Shown here: one piece after another, positions 34,625-46,518 of the stretch | Layout: every line of letters starts with the position of its first letter | Position numbering within the stretch: the first letter of the stretch is position 1 | Assembly (NCBI RefSeq): GCF_000003195.3 | Contig: NC_012878.2 | Coordinates: 20,808,641 to 20,872,640 of the forward strand | Reading direction: 5' to 3' | DNA from: Sorghum bicolor | Lineage: Eukaryota; Streptophyta; Magnoliopsida; Poales; Poaceae | Length of the DNA stretch: 64,000 nt | Notes under the pieces: generated by a model | What the model was told of the DNA's origin: nothing | Database searches by the model: none | The model's input: only the letters and a program-made list of their open reading frames with translations | Position numbers and translations under genes: made by a program

Positions 34625-35680
34625 CTAGGGGTAGAATCGACGTAGCTGTTCGATGTTCCATGCGTTGGTGAAGACTGCCCCCTTCTCGTTCGCCAACTTG
34701 TACGTTCCTGGCTTCAGGACCTCGGCCACCACATACGGACCTTCCCAAGGTGGAGTCAGCTTGTGGCATCCTTGATTGCTTTGCCGGCGTCGTAGGACAA
34801 GGTCGCCCACGTTGAGGTCCCTCTTGCGCACGTGCTTGTCGTGGTAGAGTCGAAGTTTCTGCTGATATCTGGCGGAGTTGAGGAGGGCCATGTCTCGAGC
34901 CTCCTCGAGTTGATCGACCGTGTTTTCTTGAGTCTCCTTATTGGATTGCTCATTGTATGCCTTGAGTCGAGGTGACCCATACTCGAGGTCTGTGGGGAGG
35001 ACAGCCTCGGAGCCGTAGACCATGAAGAATGGGGTGTACTTTGTGGCCCTGCTTGGTGTTGTCCTTAGACTCCATAGGACCGAGGAAAGCTCCTCGACCC
35101 ATTTCTTGCCGAATTTCTTCAAACGATTGTAGATTCTTGGCTTGAGTCCCTGCAAAATCATGCCGTTGGCACGCTCGACCTGGCCGTTGGTTCGAGGGTG
35201 GGCTACTGCAGACCAGTTCACACGGATGTGATGCTGATCGCAGAAGTCCAAGAACTTTTTGCCGGTGAACTGAGTGCCGTTGCCGGTGATGATGACGTTG
35301 GGAATCCCAAATCGGTGGATTATGTGGTGAAGAAAAGGACGGCCTGCTCGGAGCGGATGTTGGTGATGGGTCGAGCCTCGATCCATTTGGAGAATTTGTC
35401 AATGGCCACCAGCAAGTGGGTGTACCCTCCTTTCGCCTTTTGTAGAGGTCCTACCAAATCGAGCCCCCACACTGCAAACGGCCAGGTGATGGGGATCATC
35501 TGAAGAGCGTGGGCGGGCAGGTGCGTCTGCTTGGCGTAGAACTGGCATCCATGGCACGAGCGCACGAGCTCGATGGCGTCCGCCACGGCAGTTGGCCAGT
35601 AGAAACCTTGTCGAAAAGCGTTTCCTACGAGGGTCCGTGGAGCAGCATGGTGGCCGCAAGTCCCCCGAGTGTAGGTCCTC
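34625..35680 (-). pseudogene. C integrase
   Basis: Zinc-binding part at about 35,640-35,510 (FYWPTAVADAIELVRSCHGC), first catalytic Asp in VWGLDLVGP, then a frameshift near 35,325. The second catalytic position reads NVIITGNGTQFTG, where the family has Asp, so the codon is GGC (Gly). The third is in HPRTNGQVERANG. The C-terminal part (VGDLVLRRRQSN, LTPPWEGPYVVAEVL) ends at 34,625. A frameshift near 35,660 separates it from RNase H. Two frameshifts and the lost Asp mean it cannot integrate DNA. Confidence 0.88.
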
Positions 35681-37845
35681 GATGAGTTTTCGGCCCTCTT
35701 CCATGGTGACACAACGCTGTAAGACCCCCGTCGGGCTTCGTCGATATAGCTCGTTGTCTTCGCCATAGATCACATATGACTTGGCCCGTCGAGCGATACG
35801 ACGGGCCTCTGACCAATCTTCCGGCAGTTCGCCGTGTATTAGGCAGTCGAGGTATGGCGTACGCCAGTCGACTGGTCGACCAGGTTGCCATTCTACCTCC
35901 ATTACTTCAGCCACCATCAAGAGTGTGTCATCGGTGTTGGTTGGCTGGGCAGGAGCTGCGTCGATGCCAGGCCCCAAGCCTAAGTTGACGGATGGCTCGT
36001 GGAGATCTCTCGAGAACGCGTCAGGCGGCACCGTGCCCCGAGTTGATGCGATCTTGGCGAGTTCGTCGGCTGCCTCATTGTAGCGTCGGGCGACATGGAC
36101 AAGCTCGAGACCATGGAATTTGTCCTCGAGTCGATGGACTTCTTTGCAGTATGCCTCCATTTTCGGGTTGTGGCAGCTCGAGGTTTTCATTACTTGGTCG
36201 ATGACGAGTTGGGAGTCACCTCGGACGTCGAGGCGTCGGACTCCTAACTCGATGGCAATCTTGAGACCATTGACGAGGGCCTCGTATTCTGCGATATTGT
36301 TAGACGCGGCAAAGTGGATCCTGATTATGTACCTCATGTGGATGCCCAAGGGTGAGATGAACAGCAGGCCGGCCCCGGCCCCTGTTTTCATGAGTGACCC
36401 ATCAAAATACATCGTCCACAGCTCCGCCTGGACCTGAGTCGGGGGAAGCTGGGAGTCTGTCCATTCCGCGACGAAGTCTACCAGGGCCTGCGATTTGATG
36501 GCCTTGCGAGGCGCGTAAGTGAGAGTCTCACTCATGAGCTCGACTGACCACTTTGCTATTCTTCCCGTGGCCTCTTTGCTCTGGATTATTTCGCCTAAGG
36601 GGAAAGACGAGACCACCGTGATGGGGTGGCCAAGAAAGTAGTGTCGCAGCTTACGGCGGGCAAGGATGACGGCATAGATTAGCTTCTGGATTTGGGGATA
36701 ACTTGCCTTGGTCTCTGAAAGCACCTCGCTGACGAAGTAGACTGGCCTCTGGACTGGTAGCGCGTGTCCCTCCTCCTGCCTTTCGACCACCACCGCGCGC
36801 TGACAACCTGGGTCGTCGACGCAACGTAGAGGAGCAGCGGTTCTGCAGGCTGAGGTGGGACCAGGACTGGTGCTGAGGTCAGCATCTTCTTCAGCTTTTC
36901 GAGCGCTTCCTCGGCCTCGAGGGTCCAAGAAAAATGCTCGACCTTCTTCAGAAGTCGATACAATGGTAACGCCTTTTCTCCTAGTCTCGAGATGAAGCGG
37001 CTTAGAGCCGCCAGGCATCCCGTGACTCTCTGCACACCCTTGATGTCCCAGATCGGCCCCATTCTCGTGATGGCCGAGACTTTCTCGGGGTTGGCCTCGA
37101 TGCCACGCTGCGAAACAATATAGCGCAAGAGCATGCCTCGAGGCACGCCGAAAACGCACTTCTCAGGATTGAGCTTGATCTGGTTGGCGCGTAAACAGCT
37201 AAAAGCGATCTTGAGGTCCTGGATCAGGTCCCCTCGCCGCTTTGTCTTGACGACAATGTCGTCGACATAGGCCTCGACTGTCGACCCTATGTGTTCACCA
37301 AAAACATGGAGCATGCAACGTTGGTATGTTGCTCCCGCGTTTCGAAGCCCGAACGGCATAGTCACATAGCAATACATCCCAAAAGGCGTGATGAAAGAAG
37401 TCGCGAGCTGGTCGGACTCCTTCATTTTTATTTGGTGGTAACCGGAATACGCATCAAGGAAAGAAAGGGTTTCACATCCCGCAGTAGAATCGACAATCTG
37501 ATCAATACGTGGTAATGGAAAAGGAACTTTTGGACATGCTTTATTTAGACTAGTATAATCGACACACATCCTCATTTTCCCATTCTTTTTCTTAACTAAT
37601 ACAGGGTTTGCTAACCAGTCGGGACGATGAACCTCCTTGATGAATCCAGCCGTCAAAAGCTTGTGGACTTCCTCGCCAATGATCTTGCGCTTCTCCTCGT
37701 CGAATCGGCGCAACCGCTGCTTCACCGGCTTGGAACCGGCTCGAATCTCCAAGGAGTGCTCGGCGACTTCCCTCGGTATGCCTGGCATGTCTGAGGGACT
37801 CCATGAAAACATGTCGGCGTTTGCACGGAGAAAGTCGACGAGCAC
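35660..37845 (-). pseudogene. C reverse transcriptase and dual RNase H
   Basis: RT from 37,845 (CVDYTSLNKACPK, FLDAYSGYHQI, MPFGLRNAGATYQRCM, YVDDIVVK near 37,260). The first RNase H begins LLLYVASTTQVVS with no catalytic Asp at the usual place, as in degenerate Tat RNase H copies. A frameshift lies near 36,775. The second RNase H is near 36,410-36,050 (WTMYFDGSLMKTGAGAG, NNIAEYEALVNGL, GDSQLVIDQV, RYNEAADELAK). Its catalytic acidic residues are present. The frame shifts again near 35,660 into integrase. Confidence 0.9.
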
Positions 37846-37851
37846 AGCTTC

Positions 37852-38887
37852 CTATTTGGGGTCGAGATCAGCGCTGATCGTCAGCACCTTGCCTTCGGAG
37901 TTGTTGGGGTCGAGTGGGATCTTCTTGGTTCCTTCTGCCGCCTCGAAGCTGCCCGCGTGGCGCTTGGGTTCTGGAGCCTCAGCTGCCAGGGCCTCGAGCT
38001 TCGCGACGAGCTCGGTGGAGTTTTCGACCGCCTCCCCATACTCGACGCACTCGACGTCGCACTCGTACGCGTGCTCGAAGGAGGAGCTGACGGTGATGAC
38101 GCCTTTGGGACCGGGCATCTTTAGCTTCAAGTAGGTGTAGTTGGGTATAGCCATGAACTTGGCGTAGCCCGGGCGTCCGATGATGGCGTGGTACGTGCCT
38201 CGGAATCCAACCACTTCAAAGGTGAGGGTCTCCTTCCTGAAGTTGGCCGCTGTGCCAAAGCAGACCGGTAAGTCGATTCGACCTACTGGTAGCGCCTTTT
38301 TCCCTGGTACGACGCCATGAAAACCACCGGCGCTTGGTTGGAGCTTCCCTCTATCTATGCCGAGGAGGTCGAGGGTCTTGAGGTAGATGATGTTGAGGCT
38401 GCTGCCACCATCCATCAGCACTTTTGAGAGCCGGGTGTTGACGATGATCGGGTCGACGACGAGCGGGTAGACACCTGGGGCGACTACCTTGTCGGGGTGG
38501 TCCTCTTGATCGAAAGTGATGGGAGTGCTTGACCAGCTGAGGTACTGGGGCATCGCCATTCTTGCCGCGAAGACCTCGCGACGCTCCGTTTTGCGCTGCC
38601 TCGTGGTTAACTAAGTCGAGGGGCCGCCGTAGATCATGTAGCAGTCGTGGACGGCGGGGAAGCCGTCGTCGTCTTTGTTGTCCTCCTTGTTGCCGCCCTT
38701 CTCTTTCTTGGAGTCGTCACGCGCATCCTTCTAGAACCCTAGACCGTCGAAATGCTTTTTCAGCATACGACAGTCCTTGAGCTTGTGGTTGGCGCCTCCC
38801 TTATGGTAAGGGCACGGCTCTTCTAGCATCTTGTCGAAGACGCCTCCCTCCGGGGGGCCTCGAGGCTTCTTTCGTTCCATGGCGGCG
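37852..38887 (-). pseudogene. C protease and gag C-terminal zinc-finger-like region
   Basis: From 38,887 downward: CPYHKGGANHKLKDC, a C-H-H-C group near 38,820, then acidic/basic linker with TAG near 38,733 and 38,610. The retropepsin follows at 38,559-37,855 with active site MDGGSSLNIIY and the downstream IIGRPGYAKF. A TAG at 37,852-37,854, in a context where the family has Gln, separates it from RT in the same frame. A2 enters at 38,888; the preceding gag codons are at 51,255. Confidence 0.88.
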
Positions 38888-39581
38888 TGTTGACACCATT
38901 TTTGGGCACGTGTCTAGGATGGCAGGACAGGGTGGCAGTACGATGCGGGTTGCTGGTAAGGATGGTTGCCGATGAGGGAAAGGTTGAATGTGACTAAGTC
39001 CTCAGACAGTAATATGGTGCCGATGACCAAGTAAAAGGGTCTGCCGATGACTATGGCAAGGGGATTGCCGATGACGCGAAGGAGGAGTCCGGAAGCTGCC
39101 AGTTGTCATGTGGAGGAATTTCGGTTTGTCACGAAGGATGGTTTTATTATTTCCTTATGTTATTCGTATCGTTTTGTATACGGGTTCCGTGTAATTTGGA
39201 ATTCGAATTCTAATCGTGTCTGGTCGTAGCTCTTTGAGCAGGGTATAAATATAAGCCCTAAGACCTTGTAATCAGGATATCTATCAATCAATCAAACACA
39301 CGTTTTTTTTTACTCATATTCCAGCATCTACTTTTCGACGACTTCGTCATACGTTTTCTTTTTGTTACGAGTTCTTAGGAATTCGTCGACTCAAGCTCGG
39401 CGTATCCTCAAGTTCCGCGTGAGTACCTCTTAGCCGTGACATCCGGGCGTATCGCTGTTGTCAGGACTAAAGTATTCGAGTTATCACCTTTGCCGATAGT
39501 AAGGTCAAATCGGCTGGCACGCCTTAACGTTTGGATCGGGTATTAGCCCTTTGTGTTTGCAGACTAGTTTTTGCATCAACA
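38888..39581 (+). repeat. A2 5' LTR (694 bp)
   Basis: TGTTGACACC to GCATCAACA. Promoter TATAAATA at 39,244-39,251. Six copies of GCCGAT/ATCGGC (four as GCCGATGA within 38,967-39,073, then 39,491 and 39,507). Confidence 0.97.
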
Positions 39582-39588
39582 CATCTTC

Positions 39589-39606
39589 TGGCACGCCCAG
39601 TGGGAC
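39589..39606 (+). other. A2 primer binding site
   Basis: TGGCACGCCCAGTGGGAC, seven bases after the LTR. It begins with TGG, complementary to a tRNA CCA end. Which tRNA is used was not determined. Confidence 0.7.
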
Positions 39607-39627
39607 AGATTCAAGATCAAGATCAAC

Positions 39628-42600
39628 ATGTCGATCTCTGACCTCGATCAAGACAACGTCATCCCCGTGACGGAAGCTAACCTCAAGGATGAGCAGAAGC
39701 AAGCTATTGCCCAAGCTATGGAAGAGTTCAAGCAGCAATGCCTGAAGTCTTTCAGCATAAATAGGAGCGGCGAAGTGGTCCAGAAAGATGCACTGCCGGC
39801 ACCACGGCAGGTCACCTTTGACGCCAATCCTGGCAAGCTTCAAGACATGGTTGATAATGCCATCAATCGAGCGTTGATTAACCAAGCTGGTGTACTGTCT
39901 AATACGGTTTTCAACGCCGTGGCAAGAACCTTCAAGGAAGGACAAATCCCGCCGGATTATGTGGGCCCTTCCCATCATCAACCCACGGCACCAGAGGTCA
40001 CGGCTCCATCGGCTGCCTTGACAAGTGTGAGTGCACAGTCTGCCGTTCCTCCGAGTACATTGGGGACTACTGGTGCACTATCTATGCCGATGGTAACCAA
40101 CCCACAAATTTCAGTTGGGCAGCATAAACTGACAACAGATATGTTGGCATCGGCAATGTCGGGGTTAACTCTTCCTCCTAACTGGTGGGGTTATGGTATG
40201 CCTCCAGAGTTGACGCCGGGAACATCACAGATAACTGACATGAGGGGCAAAACTCCTATGACATCGGTACCTTCCAATGTGCCGGTGAACCAGAGTCCTC
40301 GGTATACCACAACTACTACTGCAAGGCCTCACACCGGAAATCCTCAAGATCCAATGTTCCAGATGCCTAACGCATCGGCAGAATCAATGCTGGTGCAACA
40401 GAGGCCTATGGCCCAGTCAGGGTATGTCAATTCAACGACGGTACCCAATTACCAATCATCGGCAGCACCTATGCCGATGAACGCTAATAATGGATGGCTT
40501 GGACAGCAAGCCTTTCCACAGTCGCCCCAGCAGGGTTATCACACTACAGGGTTCCAGCAAGGGCAGGTTTATCCCGGGTTCCAAGGTCAGGGAATTCCCA
40601 ACCAGCCAATAAATTTTGGACAGCAACTCGGAGGACAGCCAATCGGTGGACAGCAGTTTGGTAGTCCGCAGATTGGAGGACAGGTGACCAATACGATGTT
40701 CCATACAGGTCACGTCCCGAACAGACACGTGGAGGTTCGCCACCAAATGCCAGATCCGCAGCCGCCTCATCGGCAAGATGCCGATGCGTATTGGGCCGAT
40801 AAGATTGCCGAAGTAATGAGGGAACAATTTGGGATAAAACCCAAAGTCAACACCTATTCTTATCGGACACCGTATCCTCCAGCGTATGATTTGATCCCGC
40901 TTCCACATCGGTACAAAGTACCGGATTTTACAAAGTTTTCCGGACAGGACGACACGTCAACCATGGAGCATGTCAACAGGTTCATTATTCAATGTGGAGA
41001 GGCTGGTAACAGGGACGAATTGAGGGTTCGCCTGTTTTCATCATCATTGTCTGGATCGGCCTTTACTTGGTTCATATCATTGCCTCCCAATTCAGTAATT
41101 ACTTGGGCCGATCTAGAGAAGCAATTCCACAGATACTTCTTCTCGGGGGTTCATGAGAAGAAGATCACCGACTTGGTCAAGTTGAGGCAACGTAATGATG
41201 AGTCGGTTGAGGGATTTGTGCAGAGGATACGAGAGGTCAAAAATAAATGCTATAGCCTGGTTCTGGATGATCGGCAGCTAGCCGATTTGGCTTTCCAGGG
41301 TTTGTTGCCACACATCAGGGATAAATATGCTTCTCAGGAGTTTGAAAGTTTAAGTCACTTGGTGCAGAGGATATCTGATCAAGACATCAAGCCTTTCGAG
41401 CCTAAGAGGGCATGGAATAAGAAAGTCTCATTTGTTGATGAAGCAACAAGCTCAGATTCCGATGAAGAACCAGTAATCGGTTTGGCAGAATGGGTAAAAA
41501 ACAAGAAGCCGATGTCTTGTCCTTTTGGGCAGAAGGAACCAGAGAAGTTTGCATTTGACACCGCCAAGGCCGATAGGATATTTGACTTTCTACTTCAGGA
41601 AGGTCAAATCAAATTGTCACCTAACCACGTGATCCCGTCGGCAGAAGAGTTGAAGAGGATGAGGTATTGCAAGTGGCATAATGCAACTTCACATGATACC
41701 AATGAGTGCAAAGTATTCAGACAACAGCTGCAATCGGCCATAGAGTCAGGGAGAATCAAGTTTGATAGTTCCAAAGCCCAGAAGCCGATGAAGATAGACC
41801 AACATCCTTTCCCGACGAACATGTTGGATGCTAAGGGGAAGGCTAAGGTCTTAACGTCGGAGACAGCTGAGAAGAGTGCATCGGTAGATCCTCAGCATCA
41901 AGTTACTACCGCCGATGCAAGAAGTAAGGGCTTGGTCCAGGAAGGAGCTAGCTCAGGAAGAATTCCTCGATCTGGTATTGTCATAACTCATAGAAGGCCT
42001 CGAGAGAGATGGCAACAACGGGAAGATCGGTACCGGCGCCAGCAGGAAGATTATCAACGGGAAGAAGAGAGACGCCGACAGGAGTGGAATCGGCACAGGG
42101 ATCATTGGAATTGCCCATTCTTCATCCATTGTTGGGAGGAAAATATCAAGCTTCCTACTGTCAGAGACTGCCCTGAATGCAACGGTTATGATCGGTACGA
42201 CAGGAACGATCGGCGTTATCATGATGATGAACGACGATTTAATGGGCCGATCAGAGGAAGGGCGTCAGTTCATGATCGGCTGGGGGGCAGGCTTAGCGTT
42301 CACGATCGGCTCGGTGACCGTGTCTAGTATTTTCCCAGGAACCAAGAGGAGCTTGAAAGAATGGCTGATGCGCGGGTTCCCGATGAATTCATATTTTGCA
42401 GGGATACTAACACGCATCGCATGGAGTCAAGAGAGAACCAACGCCCGACGGCAAGACAAAGGCCACTTCCTCCATGGTGCCCTCAAGGATTAACCAAGAC
42501 ATAGAAAAGGAGATTGCAACGTGAAAGGCAGGAAGAGCTAAATAAAGGAGAGAACTCTGGGAGTCGGCAGCCGTCAGACGCTAAGAAAGAAGGTCCATCG

Positions 42601-43275
42601 GCAGGCGTCAACATGGTATTCATGTTGCCGATGGAGTTTCTTGCACCGGCCAGTGACGATGAGTTGGGATTTTCTGATCAGATAGCTCAGTTGGCTCTGG
42701 ATCCAATGACGGCTATCTTTGAGAAACCTGCCGATAACAAGAGGCAGCATCTTAAAGCTTTGTTCCTCAAAGGAAGGGTTGATGGGCAGCCAATGACTAA
42801 GATCCTAGTTGATGGTGGGGCTGCTATTAATATTATGCCATATGCAGTATATCGGAAGCTTGGGAAAGGGGATCAAGATTTGACCAAGACCGATATGATG
42901 CTCAAAGACTTCGAGGGAAACGTGTCTCCGGTCAAGGGGGCGATATGTGCGGAGTTAACCATCGGCAGCAAAACCTTGCCGACAACCTTTTTCGTGATCA
43001 GCGGAAAAGGTGCCTACAATTTATTATTGGGGAGAGATTGGATTCATGCCAATTGTTGTGTCCCATCTACAATGCATCAGTGCTTGGTTCAGTGGGTAGG
43101 TGACAAGATTGAGATCGTCCCAGGGGATTCTTCTTATGTTATCGCATCGGCAGAAGCGGATACTTATGAAAAGACTAGGTGCATTTCAGGAGAAGTTTGG
43201 GAGAAAGATTTTCTCAAAGTTGCCGATTATGAGATTCCACCGATCCAAGCAGTCGGTTCTGACGACGATTTTTAA
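39628..43275 (+). pseudogene. A2 gag-protease polyprotein, two CAG-to-TAG stops
   Basis: Starts at the first ATG after the primer site (MSISDLDQDNVIP), 1,216 codons to TAA 43,273-43,275. Gln/Pro-rich N-terminal half, capsid at about residues 430-570, C-H-H-C knuckle near 680-695, Arg/Glu/Asp-rich stretch with RYDRNDRRYHDDERR near 860, retropepsin DGG near 1,063. TAG at 42,325-42,327 and 42,502-42,504 replace CAG found in A1. Thus each stop is absent from the other copy. Gag-pro in this copy would end before protease unless the stops are read through. Virus-like-particle assembly and processing would be its role. Confidence 0.95.
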
Positions 43276-46200
43276 TGGATAGATTCGCCGATGATGGAAA
43301 ATTAGGCCAGGGATTCACATCGGCCGATGATTTGGTAGAAGTGGATATAGGTAGTGGTGATAAGCCTAGGCCTACTTTTATTAGCGCTAAACTAGATCCT
43401 GAGTGTAAACGGCAATTAACTAGTTTGTTAAAGGAATATAAAGATTGCTTTGCTTGGGATTATACAGAGATGCCTGGTTTAGACCGATCAATTGTTGAAC
43501 ATCGGTTACCCATTAAGTCTGGATTTCGGCCACATCAGCAACCAGCCCGCCGATGTAATCCTAACATTCTACCTGATATTAAGGCCGAAATCACTAAACT
43601 TATTGAAGCTAAGTTTATTCGGCAGTGTCGGTATGCTGAATGGATTTCCAATGTCGTCCCGGTTTACAAGAAGAACGGGAAGCTTCGGGTGTGCATTGAT
43701 TTCAGGAATCTCAATAAAGCTACGCCGATGGATGGATATCCAATGCCTGTCGCCGATCTACTGGTTGATGCTGCGGCTGGCCATCGGGTCATCAGCTTCA
43801 TGGATGGTAATGCGGGTTACAATCAAATATTCATGGCAGAAGAGGATATTCCAAAAACCGCATTCAGGTGTCCTGGTCATGTTGGACTATTTGAATGGAT
43901 AGTCATGACTTTTGGGTTAAGGAATGCCGGTGCTACTTATCAAAGGGCTATGAATTTTATATTTCATGAGTTCATCGGCAAGATCGTAGAAATTTATATT
44001 GATGATGTGGTGGTCAAGTCTGGAGATTTCTCAAAGCATCTTGCCGATTTACGAAGAGTGTTGGAGTGCACAAGGAAGCATGGATTGAAGATGAATCCCA
44101 ACAAGTGTGCATTTGGTGTATCGGCAGGGCAGTTTCTTGGTTTCATGGTACATCAGAGGGGTATTGAAATTAGTCGAAGATCTATTGATGCTATCAATAA
44201 AATAGTGGCCCCTACCAATAAAACCGAGCTCCAATCTTTGATCGGCAAAGTGAATTTTATCAGAAGATTTATATCGAATTTATCTGGGAGAATTCGTGCT
44301 TTCAGTCCTCTTCTTAAATTGAAAGCCGATCAGGAGTTTGTTTGGGGAAAAGAACAGCAGTTGGCTCTAGATGAAATCAAAAGGTATCTAGTAAACCCTC
44401 CAGTTTTAGTTCCACCTCAACAAGGGAAACCCTTCAAATTATATTTATCTACCGATGGATCGGTTATCGGTTCAGCTTTAGTTCAAGAATTTGAAGGGAA
44501 AGAGAGGGTAATTTATTATTTGAGTAGGAGGTTAATTGATGCTGAAACCAGGTATTCGGCCATTGAGAAGCTGTGCTTATGCTTATATTTTTCATGTATC
44601 AAGCTAAGACATTACCTGTTGTCGGCCGAATGTGCTGTTGTTTGCAAAGATGACGTGGTCCGATACATGCTATCTTTGCCGATTATGAGTGGTAGAATCG
44701 GTAAATGGATTTTGGCGCTGTCGGAGTTCGATTTGCGTTACGAATCGGCTAAGGCGGTCAAAGGGCAGGTTATGGCCGACTTTGTGACTCAGCATTGCAG
44801 TCTAGTGGAAACCTTGGAAATTGCACCCTGGACGCTCTTCTTTGATGGATCTACCTGTGACCGGGGAGCAGGAATCGGCATTGTATTAGTTTCTCCCAAG
44901 GGGAGGAAGTATGAATTTTCCTTGTCGATTGTTGCTACATCAACAAATAATCAGGCTGAGTATCAAGCTCTGATCAAGGGATTGGAGTTGTTAAGAGAAG
45001 TTCGTGCTGATGCTGTTGAAGTATTCGGAGATTCTATGTTGGTTATAAATCAATTGACCGGAAGCTATGAATGCCGGAGTGAAGTTCTCATAACCTATTT
45101 CGAGAGAAGTATACAACTGTTAAAGGAATTCAAGAACTTCCGATTGGAGCATATTCCCCGATTGCATAATGAAGACGCTAATCGGTTAGCCCAGCATGCC
45201 TCGGGATATCAGCCAATGATTAATGCGACATCGGTAGTCAGTGCCGGTGATTGGAGGGAAGAAATTATTGATTATCTAAAAGATCCATCCAAAAAGGTTG
45301 AAAGACGGGTTCGATTTCAAGCAACCAAGTATGTGCTCCTTGAAAATGAATTGTATTATCGAACTATCGACGGAATTCTTCTCCGATGCTTGGGTGATGA
45401 TGAAGCCATAAGTTTGATGGGAGAAATCCATGAAGGAGTGTGTGGAGCGCATCAGTCAGCTTTTAAGATGAAGTGGATGATTCGAAGGAATGGATATTTT
45501 TGGCCAACCATACTTGAAGATTGTTTTAAATATTTCAAGGGATGTCAAGGTTGTCAAAAGTTCGGTAATATCCAGAGAGCACCCGCATCGGCTATGAATC
45601 CTATAATAAAACCTTGGCCGTTCCGGGGGTGGGCCATCGATCTGATCGGCCAGATTTATCCACCATCTAGCAAAGGGCATAAATTCATTCTAGTTGCCAC
45701 TGACTATTTCACCAAGTGGGTCGAAGCTATTCCTTTGAAGAAAGTCACATCGGCCAATATGATTGATTTTGTGAAGGAGCATATTATTTACCGATTTGGG
45801 ATTCCCCAAACGATTACTACCGATCAGGGCACCATGTTCACGTCGGGGGAGTTCGATGAATTCGCAATCGGTATGGGAATTAAAGTGTTGAATTCTTCTC
45901 CTTACTATGCTCAAGCCAATGGGCAGGCCGAAGCGTCTAACAAGGGAATTATCAAGCTTATTAAACGAAAGATTGAAGAAAATCCTAGGCGGTGGCATAC
46001 ATTGTTGAATGAAGCACTGTGGTCTTATCGGATGGCTTGTCATGGATCAACCAAGGTGTCACCTTATCAATTGGTGTATGGACATGATGCAGTTTTGCCT
46101 TGGGAGATTAAGGCTGGATCTAGGCGATTATCTTTTCAAGATCAATTGGCTGCCGATGATTATGCCACTTTAATGACCGATGAGTTAGATGATTTAGCAG

Positions 46201-46508
46201 GGCATCGGTTAAAGGCTTTAATGAGTATAGAAGAAAATAAGAAGAGAGTTGCCAGATGGTATGATAAAAAAGTGAAGGCCAAGGAGTTTGCCGATGGGGA
46301 TTTGGTATGGAAGTTGATTTTGCCAGTCGGGACTAAAAGTTCAAAGTTTGGGAAGTGGTCTCCTAATTGGGAAGGTCCTTATCGGATAAAACGCTCAGCT
46401 CCTGGTAATGCCTATATTCTAGAAACTCTCGAAGGAGTTGAATTTCCCAGAGCGTTAAATGGCAAATATTTGAAGAAGTACTACCCCAGCATATGGATCG
46501 ATGCATAA
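43275..46508 (+). CDS. A2 pol: intact reverse transcriptase, dual RNase H and integrase (1,077 aa)
   Basis: The ATG overlaps the gag-pro stop (TAATG). Residues approximately: RT 80-330 with YIDD at 241-244; first RNase H 385-500 with STDGS near 394; second RNase H 515-640 with FFDGST near 524, NNQAEYQAL and GDSMLVINQL; integrase from 700 with H-H-C-C, then D (WAIDLIG, ~786), D (TTDQGT, ~849) and E (GQAEASNKG, ~885). No stop or frameshift. All catalytic residues I looked for are present, so the enzyme set for copying and integrating DNA looks functional. Expression would need initiation at the overlapping ATG or a frame change from gag-pro. Confidence 0.95.
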   Translation: MDRFADDGKLGQGFTSADDLVEVDIGSGDKPRPTFISAKLDPECKRQLTSLLKEYKDCFAWDYTEMPGLDRSIVEHRLPIKSGFRPHQQPARRCNPNILPDIKAEITKLIEAKFIRQCRYAEWISNVVPVYKKNGKLRVCIDFRNLNKATPMDGYPMPVADLLVDAAAGHRVISFMDGNAGYNQIFMAEEDIPKTAFRCPGHVGLFEWIVMTFGLRNAGATYQRAMNFIFHEFIGKIVEIYIDDVVVKSGDFSKHLADLRRVLECTRKHGLKMNPNKCAFGVSAGQFLGFMVHQRGIEISRRSIDAINKIVAPTNKTELQSLIGKVNFIRRFISNLSGRIRAFSPLLKLKADQEFVWGKEQQLALDEIKRYLVNPPVLVPPQQGKPFKLYLSTDGSVIGSALVQEFEGKERVIYYLSRRLIDAETRYSAIEKLCLCLYFSCIKLRHYLLSAECAVVCKDDVVRYMLSLPIMSGRIGKWILALSEFDLRYESAKAVKGQVMADFVTQHCSLVETLEIAPWTLFFDGSTCDRGAGIGIVLVSPKGRKYEFSLSIVATSTNNQAEYQALIKGLELLREVRADAVEVFGDSMLVINQLTGSYECRSEVLITYFERSIQLLKEFKNFRLEHIPRLHNEDANRLAQHASGYQPMINATSVVSAGDWREEIIDYLKDPSKKVERRVRFQATKYVLLENELYYRTIDGILLRCLGDDEAISLMGEIHEGVCGAHQSAFKMKWMIRRNGYFWPTILEDCFKYFKGCQGCQKFGNIQRAPASAMNPIIKPWPFRGWAIDLIGQIYPPSSKGHKFILVATDYFTKWVEAIPLKKVTSANMIDFVKEHIIYRFGIPQTITTDQGTMFTSGEFDEFAIGMGIKVLNSSPYYAQANGQAEASNKGIIKLIKRKIEENPRRWHTLLNEALWSYRMACHGSTKVSPYQLVYGHDAVLPWEIKAGSRRLSFQDQLAADDYATLMTDELDDLAGHRLKALMSIEENKKRVARWYDKKVKAKEFADGDLVWKLILPVGTKSSKFGKWSPNWEGPYRIKRSAPGNAYILETLEGVEFPRALNGKYLKKYYPSIWIDA

Positions 46509-46518
46509 AAGGTTAAGT

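Noticed and set aside
40456..40908. 150-codon minus-strand frame opposite gag (also 556-1,008)
   Set aside because: Shadow of the gag frame. It is kept in both copies only because gag is conserved. No ATG-proximal promoter or domain.
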